Shown: positions 8,818 to 18,474 of the stretch, in pieces | Layout of the letters: each line of letters begins with the position of its first letter | Numbering within the stretch: position 1 is the stretch's first letter | DNA from: Stutzerimonas stutzeri | GTDB taxonomy: Bacteria > Pseudomonadota > Gammaproteobacteria > Pseudomonadales > Pseudomonadaceae | Assembly: GCA_002339675.1 (NCBI GenBank) | Contig: DDKB01000002.1 | Coordinates: 1 to 64,000 of the forward strand | DNA: 64,000 nucleotides | Direction of reading: 5' to 3' | Translations under genes and position numbers: made by a program | Notes under the pieces: generated by a model | The model's input: only the letters and a program-made list of their open reading frames with translations | Database searches by the model: none | Told to the model about the DNA's origin: nothing

Positions 8818-10014
8818 TCATCCTGCCGCTCCCGGACCGCCGCCCTGAAGCAGGGGCAATTCGAACGTCACGCACGTGCCGCGGCCAGGACGTGAGCGCA
8901 GGTGGAGGCTGCCAGAGTGCGCGCGCGCCACCGATTTGACGACAGCCAGGCCCAGCCCGGTACCGGTCGCCCGGGTGGTGAAAAACGGCTCGCCAAGCCG
9001 TGCCTGCGTCGCCGCATCGATGCCGGTGCCGTTATCGCTGACGCAGATCCGCAACTGGCCCTCCCGGGCGAAACAATGGACTTTCAGCCGCGGCGTGCAG
9101 GTCGCCGCCTGCAGCGCGTTCTCGATCAGATTGAGCAGCGCGCCCACCAGTGTGTCGCGGTTGCACAGCAGCGCGCCGGCATGCGCATCGCACTGCCAAC
9201 GCACGGCGCAACCGTTAAGCCGGACCTCGGCGGCGGCGCGCAGCGCGACCAACAATTCGGCCGGGGCGAGGCGGTCCTCCAGCGGCAGGTCGCCTCGGGC
9301 GAACACCAGCATGTCGCGAACCTGATGCTCCAATGCCTTGAGCCGGTCTTTCACATGGCCGGCGAACCGTCGCTGCTGCGCCTCGGACAACCCACCCTGC
9401 TCGAGATGACTGGCATAAAGCAAAGCAGAGGAAACCGGCGTACGGATCTGGTGGGCCAGCGAGGCGACCATCCGCCCAAGTGCCGAAAGCCGCTCATGCC
9501 GCGCCAGCTGCTCTTGCAACCGGCGTGTCTCGGTGAGGTCGGTGAGCAATACCAGTTGGCCGGGTTCAGCACCGAGCGAGCGCGTGGCGATGGACACACG
9601 GCGGCCGTCGCGCAGGGAAATCTCGTGGCCGTCGTCACGCCGGGGCGCAAAGCTGCGGGCAATGACGTCACGCCAGAGCTGACCTTCAAGCGGCGTGCCG
9701 AGCAGTTCGACCGCCACCGGATTGGCCTCGCGTACGACACCCTGGCCATCGATCACGATCACCCCGCCCGGTAGCAGGTCCAGCAGGCTCTGCAAGCGGT
9801 TGGCCAGACGCTCCTTTTCGTCGAACTCGCGCAGCCGCTGCGCAGCGCTCTCGGCCAACTGGCCCTTCAGATCGGCGACCCGCGAATGCAGCAGCTGCCG
9901 GGATTCGCTCAGCCGCCCGGACAGTTGCGTGAACCGCTCGAGCGAACGGGCCAGGTCTTCGTCGCCGGGGCGGGTTGGGAATGGGGGTACGGTCGGAGCG
10001 ATAGCTGAAGTCAC
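8818..10014 (-). CDS. fleS: Flagellar sensor histidine kinase FleS
   Basis: A 398-residue cytoplasmic kinase without membrane segments. An N-terminal coiled coil (about 20-75) leads into a PAS domain (LLPGGVIVIDGQGVVREANPVAVELLG), then the H-box SLAHQIRTPVSSALLY with phospho-His, the N-box LLNLIENALQA and the G-boxes SDNGTGID and GTGLGLAV. It phosphorylates FleR. The start is GTG 10014: an alternative TTG at 10062 lies inside the -12 element of a sigma-54 promoter, so it cannot be translated from that transcript. The resulting length agrees with the P. aeruginosa protein of about 400 residues. Confidence 0.93.
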   Translation of the reverse strand: MTSAIAPTVPPFPTRPGDEDLARSLERFTQLSGRLSESRQLLHSRVADLKGQLAESAAQRLREFDEKERLANRLQSLLDLLPGGVIVIDGQGVVREANPVAVELLGTPLEGQLWRDVIARSFAPRRDDGHEISLRDGRRVSIATRSLGAEPGQLVLLTDLTETRRLQEQLARHERLSALGRMVASLAHQIRTPVSSALLYASHLEQGGLSEAQQRRFAGHVKDRLKALEHQVRDMLVFARGDLPLEDRLAPAELLVALRAAAEVRLNGCAVRWQCDAHAGALLCNRDTLVGALLNLIENALQAATCTPRLKVHCFAREGQLRICVSDNGTGIDAATQARLGEPFFTTRATGTGLGLAVVKSVARAHSGSLHLRSRPGRGTCVTFELPLLQGGGPGAAG

Positions 10015-10057
10015 GGCACACGTATCCGTCAAAAAGATGGTCTGTGTGGTTCCGGTC

Positions 10058-10073
10058 AGCAAGGATCATGCCG
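10058..10073 (-). promoter_or_regulatory. Sigma-54 promoter of fleSR
   Basis: On the minus strand CGGCATGATCCTTGCT matches the -24/-12 consensus TGGCAC-N5-TTGCW with only the first base and one -24 base different; GG and GC are correctly spaced. Predicted transcription start is near 10047, leaving a leader of about 33 bases before GTG 10014. In P. aeruginosa fleSR is FleQ- and RpoN-dependent, which fits. Confidence 0.75.
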
Positions 10074-10130
10074 CGAGCGCAGGAACGCCGGACATCGGCC
10101 GCCACCCGAACGGGCGGCGGGGCGCGCCAA

Positions 10131-11600
<1,470 letters not shown>

Positions 11601-11703
11601 CTTGTTTTTTGCTCTGGAGGCTGAAAAGAGGCCCACGCCGTGTCGGCAGAAACGGCGGCGTCATCGGCAGATGCCCGGTAGTTAATTAAAAAAAACCACT
11701 CGA

Positions 11704-11717
11704 GTCAAATTTATGAC
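11704..11717 (-). promoter_or_regulatory. FleQ-box-like palindrome upstream of fleQ
   Basis: On the minus strand GTCATAAATTTGAC matches 12 of 14 positions of the published FleQ consensus GTCAnTAAATTGAC, including both conserved outer GTCA/TGAC arms. It lies about 104 bases upstream of the fleQ ATG in a 276-base intergenic region that is more AT-rich than its surroundings. A TTGACA hexamer lies 30-35 bases further upstream, but no good -10 was seen. This suggests FleQ autoregulation. Confidence 0.55.
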
Positions 11718-11876
11718 GTGATTCAACGACAAAACGACAAGTTTTGCCGTCTGTCAATTGATCCAAAGCAAGCCTGGCGGCAGCCGGACGCCGGCTATTC
11801 CGCTGTGGCTGGGGACGGAAGAGAGAGCAATCCTTGCACGGGACCGGATAATGGCTCGCCGGTGGTCGGCATCCAG

Positions 11877-12173
11877 TCAGCCGTAGAGTTTGTACAGCTT
11901 GGCGCCCTGCCGGGACTGATTGAGCTGGATCATCTCGCTGGCCACTCGCCGCTTCTCCGCCTGGCAAGTGTTCACCAGCTCGCGGTACAGGTTGACCAGC
12001 TCCTGCAGGCGCTGGCGGATAGCCGGCTCGTCTTCGCGCGGCTCGACCAGTGCCGCTTCGACCACCTGCCGGCACTGCAGGTCGAGCACGCTGATCGCCG
12101 TCCAGTCCTGTTGGGCCATGGCGCTGCGTAGCGCGTTGCCGGTTTCCTCGAGACGTTTGGCTGCTGCACTCAT
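11877..12173 (-). CDS. FliT-like flagellar protein encoded upstream of fleQ
   Basis: A 98-residue helical protein with no membrane segment. The region RLQELVNLYRELVNTCQAEKRRVASEMIQLNQSRQGAKLYKLYG resembles the C-terminal helices of FliT-type export chaperones and the small protein encoded between fliS and fleQ in other pseudomonads (PA1096 in my memory of PAO1). FliT-type proteins bind FliD and prevent its premature aggregation. Start ATG 12173. Unusually, fliC, fliD and fliS are not upstream; a lipoprotein gene and the ccm operon are. A near-perfect sigma-28 promoter precedes it, and fleQ follows after 276 bases. Identification as FliT is moderate. Confidence 0.7.
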   Translation of the reverse strand: MSAAAKRLEETGNALRSAMAQQDWTAISVLDLQCRQVVEAALVEPREDEPAIRQRLQELVNLYRELVNTCQAEKRRVASEMIQLNQSRQGAKLYKLYG

Positions 12174-12238
12174 GAGTCCGCTCCGGAAGGGGTGGTGGCG
12201 CGCCGTGTCGATGGGACGGCGTTGCCGGTACCCGAAGC

Positions 12239-12265
12239 TTATCGGCCAGCGCCCGCCCGGCTTTA
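12239..12265 (-). promoter_or_regulatory. Sigma-28 (FliA) promoter upstream of the fliT-like gene
   Basis: On the minus strand TAAA (12262-12265), exactly 15 bases, then GCCGATAA (12239-12246) matches the sigma-28 core consensus TAAA-N15-GCCGATAA at every position. Transcription should begin near 12229, about 56 bases before the fliT-like ATG, and could read on toward fleQ. Confidence 0.75.
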
Positions 12266-12297
12266 GCGACCGGTACGGAAGATCCCCCTGCCAGGCC

Positions 12298-12729
12298 TCA
12301 ATGCAACCCGCGCAGGCCGGGCGGTACACTTGGTGGCGCGACCGGATCCCAGGGACCGCTCGGGCGGCCCGCGCAGTACCAATCGCCGTCCCAGCGGTAG
12401 TAGAGCCGCTCACGGTAGTACAGGTCGCGTCCCTCGACGACGTACACGCCCAGGCGATTGTCCCAGTGCGCGGCGGCATCCGGCGGCGGCGCATAGCGCG
12501 GATGGCTCTTTTGCGTGGCCGGCGGGCGCGGCGCCGGCGGGGTCCGCACCGGCGGCGGCACCGTGACTGGCTCGCGCGGCGCCGAGGCCGGCGGTGCTGG
12601 CCGACGCGACGCCGGCTCGGAAGATTCGTACGGATTGCCGGCGCAGGCGCCGAGCAGCAGCGCCAGCGCCGCCACCCCGCTGAGGCGGGCTAACCGATAG
12701 GAGATGGACGGAACGCAAGCGCGCATCAT
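12298..12729 (-). CDS. Proline-rich small lipoprotein
   Basis: A 143-residue protein with a lipoprotein signal: hydrophobic stretch then the lipobox LLGAC, giving a mature N-terminal Cys near residue 29. A Pro/Ala-rich linker of about 50 residues (PPVRTPPAPRPPATQ) is followed by an aromatic C-terminal module, NRLGVYVVEGRDLYYRERLYYRWDGDWYCAGRPSGPW. It resembles small envelope proteins with repeated Y/W-x-W-D patterns, but I know no function. ATG 12729 follows AGAGGTCC at good distance; an adjacent ATG at 12726 is possible. It lies 25 bases downstream of ccmI and so may be read from the ccm operon. Confidence 0.75.
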   Translation of the reverse strand: MMRACVPSISYRLARLSGVAALALLLGACAGNPYESSEPASRRPAPPASAPREPVTVPPPVRTPPAPRPPATQKSHPRYAPPPDAAAHWDNRLGVYVVEGRDLYYRERLYYRWDGDWYCAGRPSGPWDPVAPPSVPPGLRGLH

Positions 12730-12754
12730 GGCAAGGACCTCTGAGCCCTGCGTA

Positions 12755-13972
12755 TCAGGGCGCCTCGGGTTGATCAATGGTCAGCTGGGTGACGCCGGCC
12801 GCGCCAGGCGCCAGGGGCTCGCTACTGCCCTGCCACTGGCCATGGGTGGCGTTGCCATCGCGGGAAATCCGCGCGACCAGCTTGACCTGTTCGAAGTTGG
12901 ACAAGCGAAGCTGCGGAGTCATTGCATCGGCGTCGCTGAGTTCGACCGTCGCCGGCAGATCCGCCACTGTCAGCCGCTTCACCGCGAGCGGCATCGGCGG
13001 GCCGGAGAGCGCCCGGGCAAAGACAAAGACGGTATCGGAAGGCTGCACCTTGTCGCTCAAGGAGGCGTCGAGGCGAACCTCGACGCTCAGGCCGGCCGCA
13101 GCAGCCGCTGTAGGCTTGTCCGCCGGTTTCCCGGTTGCGGCACTGGCCGGCTCGCCAAGCTGTTCACGTGCCCGGGCGATGCCGCCCTCGATCGCTGCCC
13201 GAGACGGGTCTTCGACCGGCAGGGTCGCCACCAGGCGTTCCCAGAACCCGATCGCTTCTTCGAAGCGCTGTTCCTCGAATGCGGCGATACCCAGCAGACC
13301 GAGGCTCGTCACCTCATGCGGATCGCCCTTCAGCGCCTCGTCGGTCAGTTGTTGTATCTCCGGCGACCACTGGCGATTACCGGCGAAGTACAGTGCCTGC
13401 GCCCACTGCCCGAGCAGGTCGGGCTGGCGGCCGGCAAGCTTGATCAACTGCTCGTAGGCCGAGGCAGCATCGCCAGGACGCTCCTCGCGCATATAGGCGC
13501 GTGCCAGGAAGTACCAGGCCTCCGCCGAGTCGGGTTGCGCCTTTACCGCGCGCTCCAGCCGGCCAACCATTTCCTCCATGGTCCGGGGCTGGTCGGCGAA
13601 CTCGCGGGCTAGTTCAAGCTTGTCGCTGGCGCCCCAGTGCAGATAGAGGCCATAGCCCAGCAACGGCATGACGAACGCGGCAAGTAGCGGGATGGCCCGG
13701 CCAAGGCTGCCACGGCGCCGGGTATCGCTGCCCTCGGTGTCATCGAGCAACTCGCGCGCGGCATCCGCCCGCCCCGCTTCGAATTGTTCGGCAGTCAGCG
13801 TGCCGGCGGCCTGTTGCGCGGCGAGTTCGGCCAGCCGCTCCTGATAGAGGGCGACGTTGAGGGCCGTGCGGTCCTCTTCCGTCTGAACATGACGTCCCCG
13901 CATCAGGGGCAACAGCAGGAACGCCAGGGCGACCAGCACCAGCAGGCCGGCACCTATCCAGAAATCGATCAT
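12755..13972 (-). CDS. ccmI: Cytochrome c maturation protein CcmI (CycH)
   Basis: A 405-residue membrane-anchored chaperone that delivers apocytochrome c to the CcmF/H haem ligation complex. Two N-terminal membrane segments (about 4-23 and 93-112) flank a short cytoplasmic loop rich in Glu and Arg that resembles a leucine-zipper-like loop. The periplasmic part has TPR units (AEAWYFLARAYMREERPGDAASAYEQ; SLGLLGIAAFEEQRFEEAIGFW) and a C-terminal beta domain ending in TQLTIDQPEAP. Start overlaps the ccmH stop by 4 bases. This is the last gene of ccmABCDEFGHI. Confidence 0.94.
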   Translation of the reverse strand: MIDFWIGAGLLVLVALAFLLLPLMRGRHVQTEEDRTALNVALYQERLAELAAQQAAGTLTAEQFEAGRADAARELLDDTEGSDTRRRGSLGRAIPLLAAFVMPLLGYGLYLHWGASDKLELAREFADQPRTMEEMVGRLERAVKAQPDSAEAWYFLARAYMREERPGDAASAYEQLIKLAGRQPDLLGQWAQALYFAGNRQWSPEIQQLTDEALKGDPHEVTSLGLLGIAAFEEQRFEEAIGFWERLVATLPVEDPSRAAIEGGIARAREQLGEPASAATGKPADKPTAAAAAGLSVEVRLDASLSDKVQPSDTVFVFARALSGPPMPLAVKRLTVADLPATVELSDADAMTPQLRLSNFEQVKLVARISRDGNATHGQWQGSSEPLAPGAAGVTQLTIDQPEAP

Positions 13973-14442
13973 GGTTGTTTTTTATCCAGCAACGTGGCGA
14001 GGCGCGCACGCTCGGCCTCTGAGAGTGAATTTGACGAGGGGTCGCTTGCACTGCGGCGGCGCCGCGCCAAGATGTACGCGAGCACGCCCAGGCCTAGCAG
14101 CAACAGTGCAAACGGGCCGTACCAGAGCACCAGAGTCTTCGCATTGACCGGCGGTTTGTAGCGCACGAAGTCACCGTAGCGGGCGACCAGATAGTCCACG
14201 ATCTGCTCGTTGCTTTGCCCGGACTCGACCATGCGGTAGATCTCGCGGCGCAGGTCCATCGCAATGGGCGCGTTGGAATCGGCGATGTTCTGATTCTGGC
14301 ACTTGGGGCAACGCAACTCCTCGACCAGCGTGCGGTAGCGCTCGCGCTCGGCGTCGGTGTTGAACTCGTAGGCATCGATGGCCGCCTGTACGCTGCCCGC
14401 CAGGCAGAGCGCCAGCAGGATGCCGCAGATCAGCTGCTTCAT
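13969..14442 (-). CDS. ccmH: Cytochrome c-type biogenesis protein CcmH
   Basis: A 157-residue periplasmic thiol-oxidoreductase with a signal peptide (1-21), the redox pair RCPKCQ (Cys45/Cys48) that reduces apocytochrome c, and a single C-terminal membrane segment (LWYGPFALLLLGLGVLAYILA). This is the short CcmH form, with the TPR part encoded separately as ccmI. It overlaps ccmG and ccmI by 4 bases on each side. Confidence 0.95.
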   Translation of the reverse strand: MKQLICGILLALCLAGSVQAAIDAYEFNTDAERERYRTLVEELRCPKCQNQNIADSNAPIAMDLRREIYRMVESGQSNEQIVDYLVARYGDFVRYKPPVNAKTLVLWYGPFALLLLGLGVLAYILARRRRSASDPSSNSLSEAERARLATLLDKKQP

Positions 14443-14969
14443 TGGTCGGCGAGCTCCTGATACAAGGCGGCCAGCTGTTCGCGCCAGACACGCTCGTCGA
14501 TGACCCCCACGTACTTGTGCCGGATGATGCCCTGCTTGTCGACCAGGAAGGTCTCCGGCGCGCCGTACACGCCGAGGTCAAGCCCGAGGCTGCCTTGGGC
14601 ATCGCTGATGTTCAACAGGTAGGGATCGTGGAATTCGCGCAGCCATTTCTGCGCCGCCGCCGTGTCGTCCTTGTAGTTCACCCCGTAGATGTTCACGCCC
14701 TGCTTCGCCAGCTGGTTGAGCACCGGGTGCTCGATCTTGCAGGCCACGCACCAGGTTGCCCAGACGTTGACCAGCGCCGCCTTGCCCTTGATGTCCTCAG
14801 CACTGATCAGCCGGTTCGGGTCTTCCACCGAAGGCAACGAGAACGCCGGGAGTGGCTTGCCAATCAGCGCCGAAGGCAGCTCTGTCGGGTCAAGGAACAG
14901 GCCGCGGTAGAGAAACACGGCCACCAGCAGGAAGATCGCCAGCGGCAACAGCATCAACAGTCGTTTCAT
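14439..14969 (-). CDS. ccmG: Thiol:disulfide interchange protein CcmG (DsbE)
   Basis: A 176-residue periplasmic thioredoxin-like protein anchored by an N-terminal membrane segment (about 4-22). The active site is WATWCVACK with Cys74/Cys77, and the CcmG-specific acidic residue follows in KIEHPVL. The cis-Pro region is YGAPETFLVD. It keeps the CxxCH of apocytochromes reduced. ATG 14969 is preferred to an upstream in-frame codon because it begins at the membrane anchor; it lies one base after the ccmF stop. Confidence 0.95.
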   Translation of the reverse strand: MKRLLMLLPLAIFLLVAVFLYRGLFLDPTELPSALIGKPLPAFSLPSVEDPNRLISAEDIKGKAALVNVWATWCVACKIEHPVLNQLAKQGVNIYGVNYKDDTAAAQKWLREFHDPYLLNISDAQGSLGLDLGVYGAPETFLVDKQGIIRHKYVGVIDERVWREQLAALYQELADQ

Positions 14970-14970
14970 C

Positions 14971-16944
14971 TCAGGCTCCTTGCTGTGCCAGGCCGAGCGC
15001 GTCACGGACCCGTGCGCGCACCTTCACGCGGTAGCGCTTGTCGCTGACGCAGCAGACGCCCCCGAGCGACATCAGCAAGGCGCCTAGCCAGATCCAGCGA
15101 ACGAACGGTTTGACGTGCACGCGCACCGCCCAGGCGCCATCGCCCAGTGGCTCACCCAGGGCCACATACAGGTCGCGGAACAGACCAGCGTCGATGCCGG
15201 CCTCCGTCATCGGCATCTGCTGCACGGTGTACAGCCGCTTTTCCGGATGCAGGGTCGCGACCTGCTGGTCCCCGTCGAAGACCCGGATGGTGCCCCGGTC
15301 GGACGTGAAGTTCGGTCCTTCGAAATGCTTGGCCCCGTCGAAGACGAAGTGGTAGCCGCCCAGTTCGGTCGACTCGCCCGGCGCCAGGCGCAGGTCGCGC
15401 TCGTCGCTCTGCTGGCTGGTCAGGACGACACCCAGCGCACAGACGACCAGACCGAAATGCGCCAGCTGCATCCCCCAGTAGCTCGGCGCCAGGCTGCGCA
15501 TGCCGCGGATCAGTCCCTTGTGGCGTGTCTTGTCGAGCAAGTCGCGCACCCCGGCGCTGACCACCCAGGCCGCCAGCAGCGAGACTGCCAGCACAGCCCA
15601 GTGGAAGTCACCGAACAACATCGAGCCCAGCCCGCCAAGCACGGCACTGGTGATCAGCACCGGCGTGAGCATGCCTATCAGCCATTTCACCGGGGTGTCC
15701 TTCCAGCGGGCGAGCACGCCGACGCCGAGCGCCAGCATCAGCGCGCCGACGAGCGGCAGGAACATGGCGTTGAAGTACGGCGGACCGACCGACAGTTTGC
15801 TGTTGGACAGGGCATCGAGCAGCAGCGGGTACAGCGTACCGAGCAGGATCATCGAGGTCGCGACGACCAGCAGCAGGTTGTTGACCAGCAATAGCGTCTC
15901 GCGTGACCAGAGGCCGAAGCCGATCTGACTCTTGACCACCGGCGCACGCAGTGCGAACAGGGTCAGCGAGCCGCCAATCACCACCAGCAGGAAGGCGAGA
16001 ATGAACACGCCGCGTGCCGGATCGGTGGCGAACGCATGGACCGACGTCAGCACACCGGAGCGGACCAGGAAGGTGCCGAGCAGGCTGAGCGAGAAGGCGG
16101 CGATCGCCAGCAGCACCGTCCAGCTCTTGAACGCACCGCGCTTTTCGGTCACCGCCAGCGAATGGATCAGCGCGGTCCCGACCAGCCAGGGCATGAAGGA
16201 CGCGTTTTCGACCGGGTCCCAGAACCACCAGCCGCCCCAGCCGAGCTCGTAGTAGGCCCACCAGGAGCCAAGCGCGATGCCGGTACCGAGAAAGGCCCAG
16301 GCGATCAGCGTCCAGGGCCGCGACCAGCGTGCCCAGGCGGCGTCTAGGCGGCCACCGAGCAGCGCGGCGATCGCAAAGGAGAAGGCCACCGAAAAACCGA
16401 CGTAGCCCATGTACAGCATGGGCGGATGGACCACCAGGCCGAAGTCCTGCAACAGCGGGTTGAGGTCACGCCCGTCCATCGGCGCCTGTGGCAGCAGGCG
16501 ATCAAAGGGGTTGGACGTGACGATCAGGAACAGCAGGAAGCCGGTGCTGATCAGCCCCATCACCCCGAGCACCCGCGCCAGCATGTCTTCCGGCAGCTGA
16601 CGGGAGAAGATCGACACGGCAAAGGTCCAGCCCGACAGAATGAACGCCCAGAGCAGCAGCGAGCCCTCGTGCGCGCCCCAGACGGCACTGAACTTGTAGT
16701 ACCAGGGCAATGCGCTGTTGGAGTTCTGTGCCACGTATGCGACGGAGAAGTCGTCGACCACAAAGGCATAGGTCAGGCAGGCAAAGGCGAACGCAAGGAA
16801 GGAAAATTGCCCCCAGGCTGCCGGCTGGGCCAGGCCCATCCATTGGCGATCGCCGCGCCAGGCGCCGATCAGCGGCAGCGTGCCCTGCACCACGGCCAGG
16901 CACAGCGCCAGGATCATGGCCAGATGACCAAGCTCGGGAATCAT
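14971..16944 (-). CDS. ccmF: Haem lyase subunit CcmF
   Basis: A 657-residue integral membrane protein, about 15 predicted membrane segments, that attaches haem to apocytochrome c together with CcmH/I. The tryptophan-rich WWD haem-binding signature GWGGWWFWDPVENASFMPWL lies near residue 230, with the conserved flanking His residues of the family present. It overlaps ccmE by 4 bases. Confidence 0.97.
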   Translation of the reverse strand: MIPELGHLAMILALCLAVVQGTLPLIGAWRGDRQWMGLAQPAAWGQFSFLAFAFACLTYAFVVDDFSVAYVAQNSNSALPWYYKFSAVWGAHEGSLLLWAFILSGWTFAVSIFSRQLPEDMLARVLGVMGLISTGFLLFLIVTSNPFDRLLPQAPMDGRDLNPLLQDFGLVVHPPMLYMGYVGFSVAFSFAIAALLGGRLDAAWARWSRPWTLIAWAFLGTGIALGSWWAYYELGWGGWWFWDPVENASFMPWLVGTALIHSLAVTEKRGAFKSWTVLLAIAAFSLSLLGTFLVRSGVLTSVHAFATDPARGVFILAFLLVVIGGSLTLFALRAPVVKSQIGFGLWSRETLLLVNNLLLVVATSMILLGTLYPLLLDALSNSKLSVGPPYFNAMFLPLVGALMLALGVGVLARWKDTPVKWLIGMLTPVLITSAVLGGLGSMLFGDFHWAVLAVSLLAAWVVSAGVRDLLDKTRHKGLIRGMRSLAPSYWGMQLAHFGLVVCALGVVLTSQQSDERDLRLAPGESTELGGYHFVFDGAKHFEGPNFTSDRGTIRVFDGDQQVATLHPEKRLYTVQQMPMTEAGIDAGLFRDLYVALGEPLGDGAWAVRVHVKPFVRWIWLGALLMSLGGVCCVSDKRYRVKVRARVRDALGLAQQGA

Positions 16945-17408
16945 TTCGCGTACTCCTGCTTGCCGTTTTCGTAGTGCTTCATCATGCCGCTCTTTTCCAG
17001 TGCCTGGCTGACTTCCGGCGGCATGTAGTTTTCGTCGTGCTTGGCCAGCACCTCGTCGGCCACCAGCACGCCCTGGTCATTGATGCGGCCGAGCGCGACG
17101 ATGCCCTGCCCCTCGCGGAACAGGTCGGGCAGGATGCCCTGGTACTGGATGGTGACGGTTTCGTGATTGTCAGTGACGCGGAAGGAAACGGTGAGCGAGT
17201 CGCTGCTGCGCGTCAGCGAACCGACTTCGACCAGCCCACCGGCGCGGATGCGCGTGCCCTTCGGCGCCTCGCCGGTGGCAATCTGGGTCGGCGTATAGAA
17301 CAGGTTGATGTTCTCCTGCAAAGCCGACAGGGCCAGTGCCACCGCGATACCGACCCCCGCGAGGATGGCCAGCACAATGTACAGACGCTTCTTGCGCACA
17401 GGATTCAC
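16941..17408 (-). CDS. ccmE: Periplasmic haem chaperone CcmE
   Basis: A 155-residue OB-fold protein with an N-terminal membrane anchor (about 9-28). The covalent haem-binding His124 and the haem-iron ligand Tyr128 are in LAKHDENYMPPEV, the family signature. It receives haem from CcmC and passes it to CcmF. GTG start at 17408, overlapping the ccmD stop by 4 bases. Confidence 0.96.
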   Translation of the reverse strand: MNPVRKKRLYIVLAILAGVGIAVALALSALQENINLFYTPTQIATGEAPKGTRIRAGGLVEVGSLTRSSDSLTVSFRVTDNHETVTIQYQGILPDLFREGQGIVALGRINDQGVLVADEVLAKHDENYMPPEVSQALEKSGMMKHYENGKQEYAK

Positions 17409-17581
17409 TTCATTTCCTCCCGGCGCAGACGACGCGCCTCGTCTTGCAGGTAACGACGACGGGCCAGCATCGGCAACGCCACGTTCAGGATCAGGACCGC
17501 CAGGCTGATGCCATAGGAGGTCCAGACATAGAGGCCATGGTGACCCATGGCGACAAATTCAGAAAACGACGAGAAATTCAT
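17405..17581 (-). CDS. ccmD: Haem exporter protein CcmD
   Basis: Short gene of 58 residues, found by translating the gap between ccmC and ccmE. It starts MNFSSFSEFVAMGHHGLYVW, has one membrane segment (SYGISLAVLILNVALPML) and a basic C-terminus (RRRYLQDEARRLRREEMK), as CcmD should. It helps release haem-loaded CcmE from the CcmABC complex. ATG at 17581 overlaps the ccmC stop by 4 bases, and its stop overlaps the ccmE GTG by 4. Confidence 0.95.
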   Translation of the reverse strand: MNFSSFSEFVAMGHHGLYVWTSYGISLAVLILNVALPMLARRRYLQDEARRLRREEMK

Positions 17582-18330
17582 GCCTTGCCCACCAGCGACC
17601 TGATCTCAGCCTTGACCCAGCTACTGCGAGCCTCGCGCCGCAGCACCTCCAGACGCATGCGCATCATCAACACGACGGCGAAGAAACAATAGAAGCCAAC
17701 CACCATGACCAACAGCGGCAACCACATTTCGGCAGGCATGGCGGGCTTTTCCATCACGCTGAAGGTGGCCGGCTGGTGCAGGGTGTTCCACCATTCGACC
17801 GAGTATTTGATGATCGGGATGTTCACCACGCCGACGATCGACAACACGGCGCAGGCCTTCGCGGCGCTGTCGCGGTTACTGATCGCCTGGCCGAGAGCGA
17901 TGACCCCGAAGTACAGGAACAGCAGGATCAGCATCGAGGTCAGGCGTGCGTCCCAGACCCACCAGGCGCCCCAGGTGGGTTTGCCCCAGACGGCGCCGGT
18001 TACCAGCGCGATAAAGGTCATCCAGGCGCCGATCGGCGCGGCCTGCTGCAGCGCGACGTCGGCCAGCTTCATCTTCCAGATCAGCCCGACCGCGCCGGCG
18101 ACGGCCAGCATGACGTAGATCGACTGGGCCAGAAACGCGGCCGGGACATGGATATAGATGATGCGGAAACTGTTGCCCTGCTGGTAGTCCTGCGGGGCAA
18201 AAGCCAGGCCCCACACCACGCCGGCAGTGACCAGCAGCACGGCCGCCCAGGCGAGCCACGGCAACCACCGGCCGCTGATCTCGTAGAACCATTTGGGCGA
18301 ACCCAGCTTGTGGAACCATGTCCAGTTCAT
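17578..18330 (-). CDS. ccmC: Haem transporter subunit CcmC
   Basis: A 250-residue membrane protein with six membrane segments and the WWD haem-handling motif GKPTWGAWWVWDARL. It loads haem onto CcmE. The flanking His residues of the family are present (IIYIHVPAAF and WNTLHQPATF). It is separated from ccmB by 144 bases, the only loose junction within ccmA-ccmI. Confidence 0.97.
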   Translation of the reverse strand: MNWTWFHKLGSPKWFYEISGRWLPWLAWAAVLLVTAGVVWGLAFAPQDYQQGNSFRIIYIHVPAAFLAQSIYVMLAVAGAVGLIWKMKLADVALQQAAPIGAWMTFIALVTGAVWGKPTWGAWWVWDARLTSMLILLFLYFGVIALGQAISNRDSAAKACAVLSIVGVVNIPIIKYSVEWWNTLHQPATFSVMEKPAMPAEMWLPLLVMVVGFYCFFAVVLMMRMRLEVLRREARSSWVKAEIRSLVGKA

Positions 18331-18474
18331 AGCGCCTGCCTCACCTCGACTACGCGAACCGATACTGCGCCGAAACCGGGCAGTCGCCGCTTATTCGCAA
18401 TCAATAAATCCATCATTGTCCGGCCGCCCTTCCGTTCATGGCGTCTCCGGCTACGCATCGCTTCGTGCAATCCG
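18331..18474. other. 144-base gap inside the ccm operon with an imperfect Anr/Fnr-like site
   Basis: All other ccm junctions overlap or nearly touch, but ccmB and ccmC are 144 bases apart. No open frame fits. Within it TTATTCGCAATCAA (18391-18404) has one perfect and one degenerate half of the Anr/Fnr box TTGAT-N4-ATCAA, in a locally AT-richer stretch. This might be an internal promoter for ccmC-I. Confidence 0.3.

Noticed and set aside
10015..10062. N-terminal extension of FleS from TTG 10062
   Set aside because: The codon lies within the -12 element of a sigma-54 promoter and the added residues are not family-like.
11730..11765. Sigma-70 promoter for fleQ built on TTGACA
   Set aside because: The -35 hexamer is perfect but no acceptable -10 lies 16-18 bases downstream, so it is not called.
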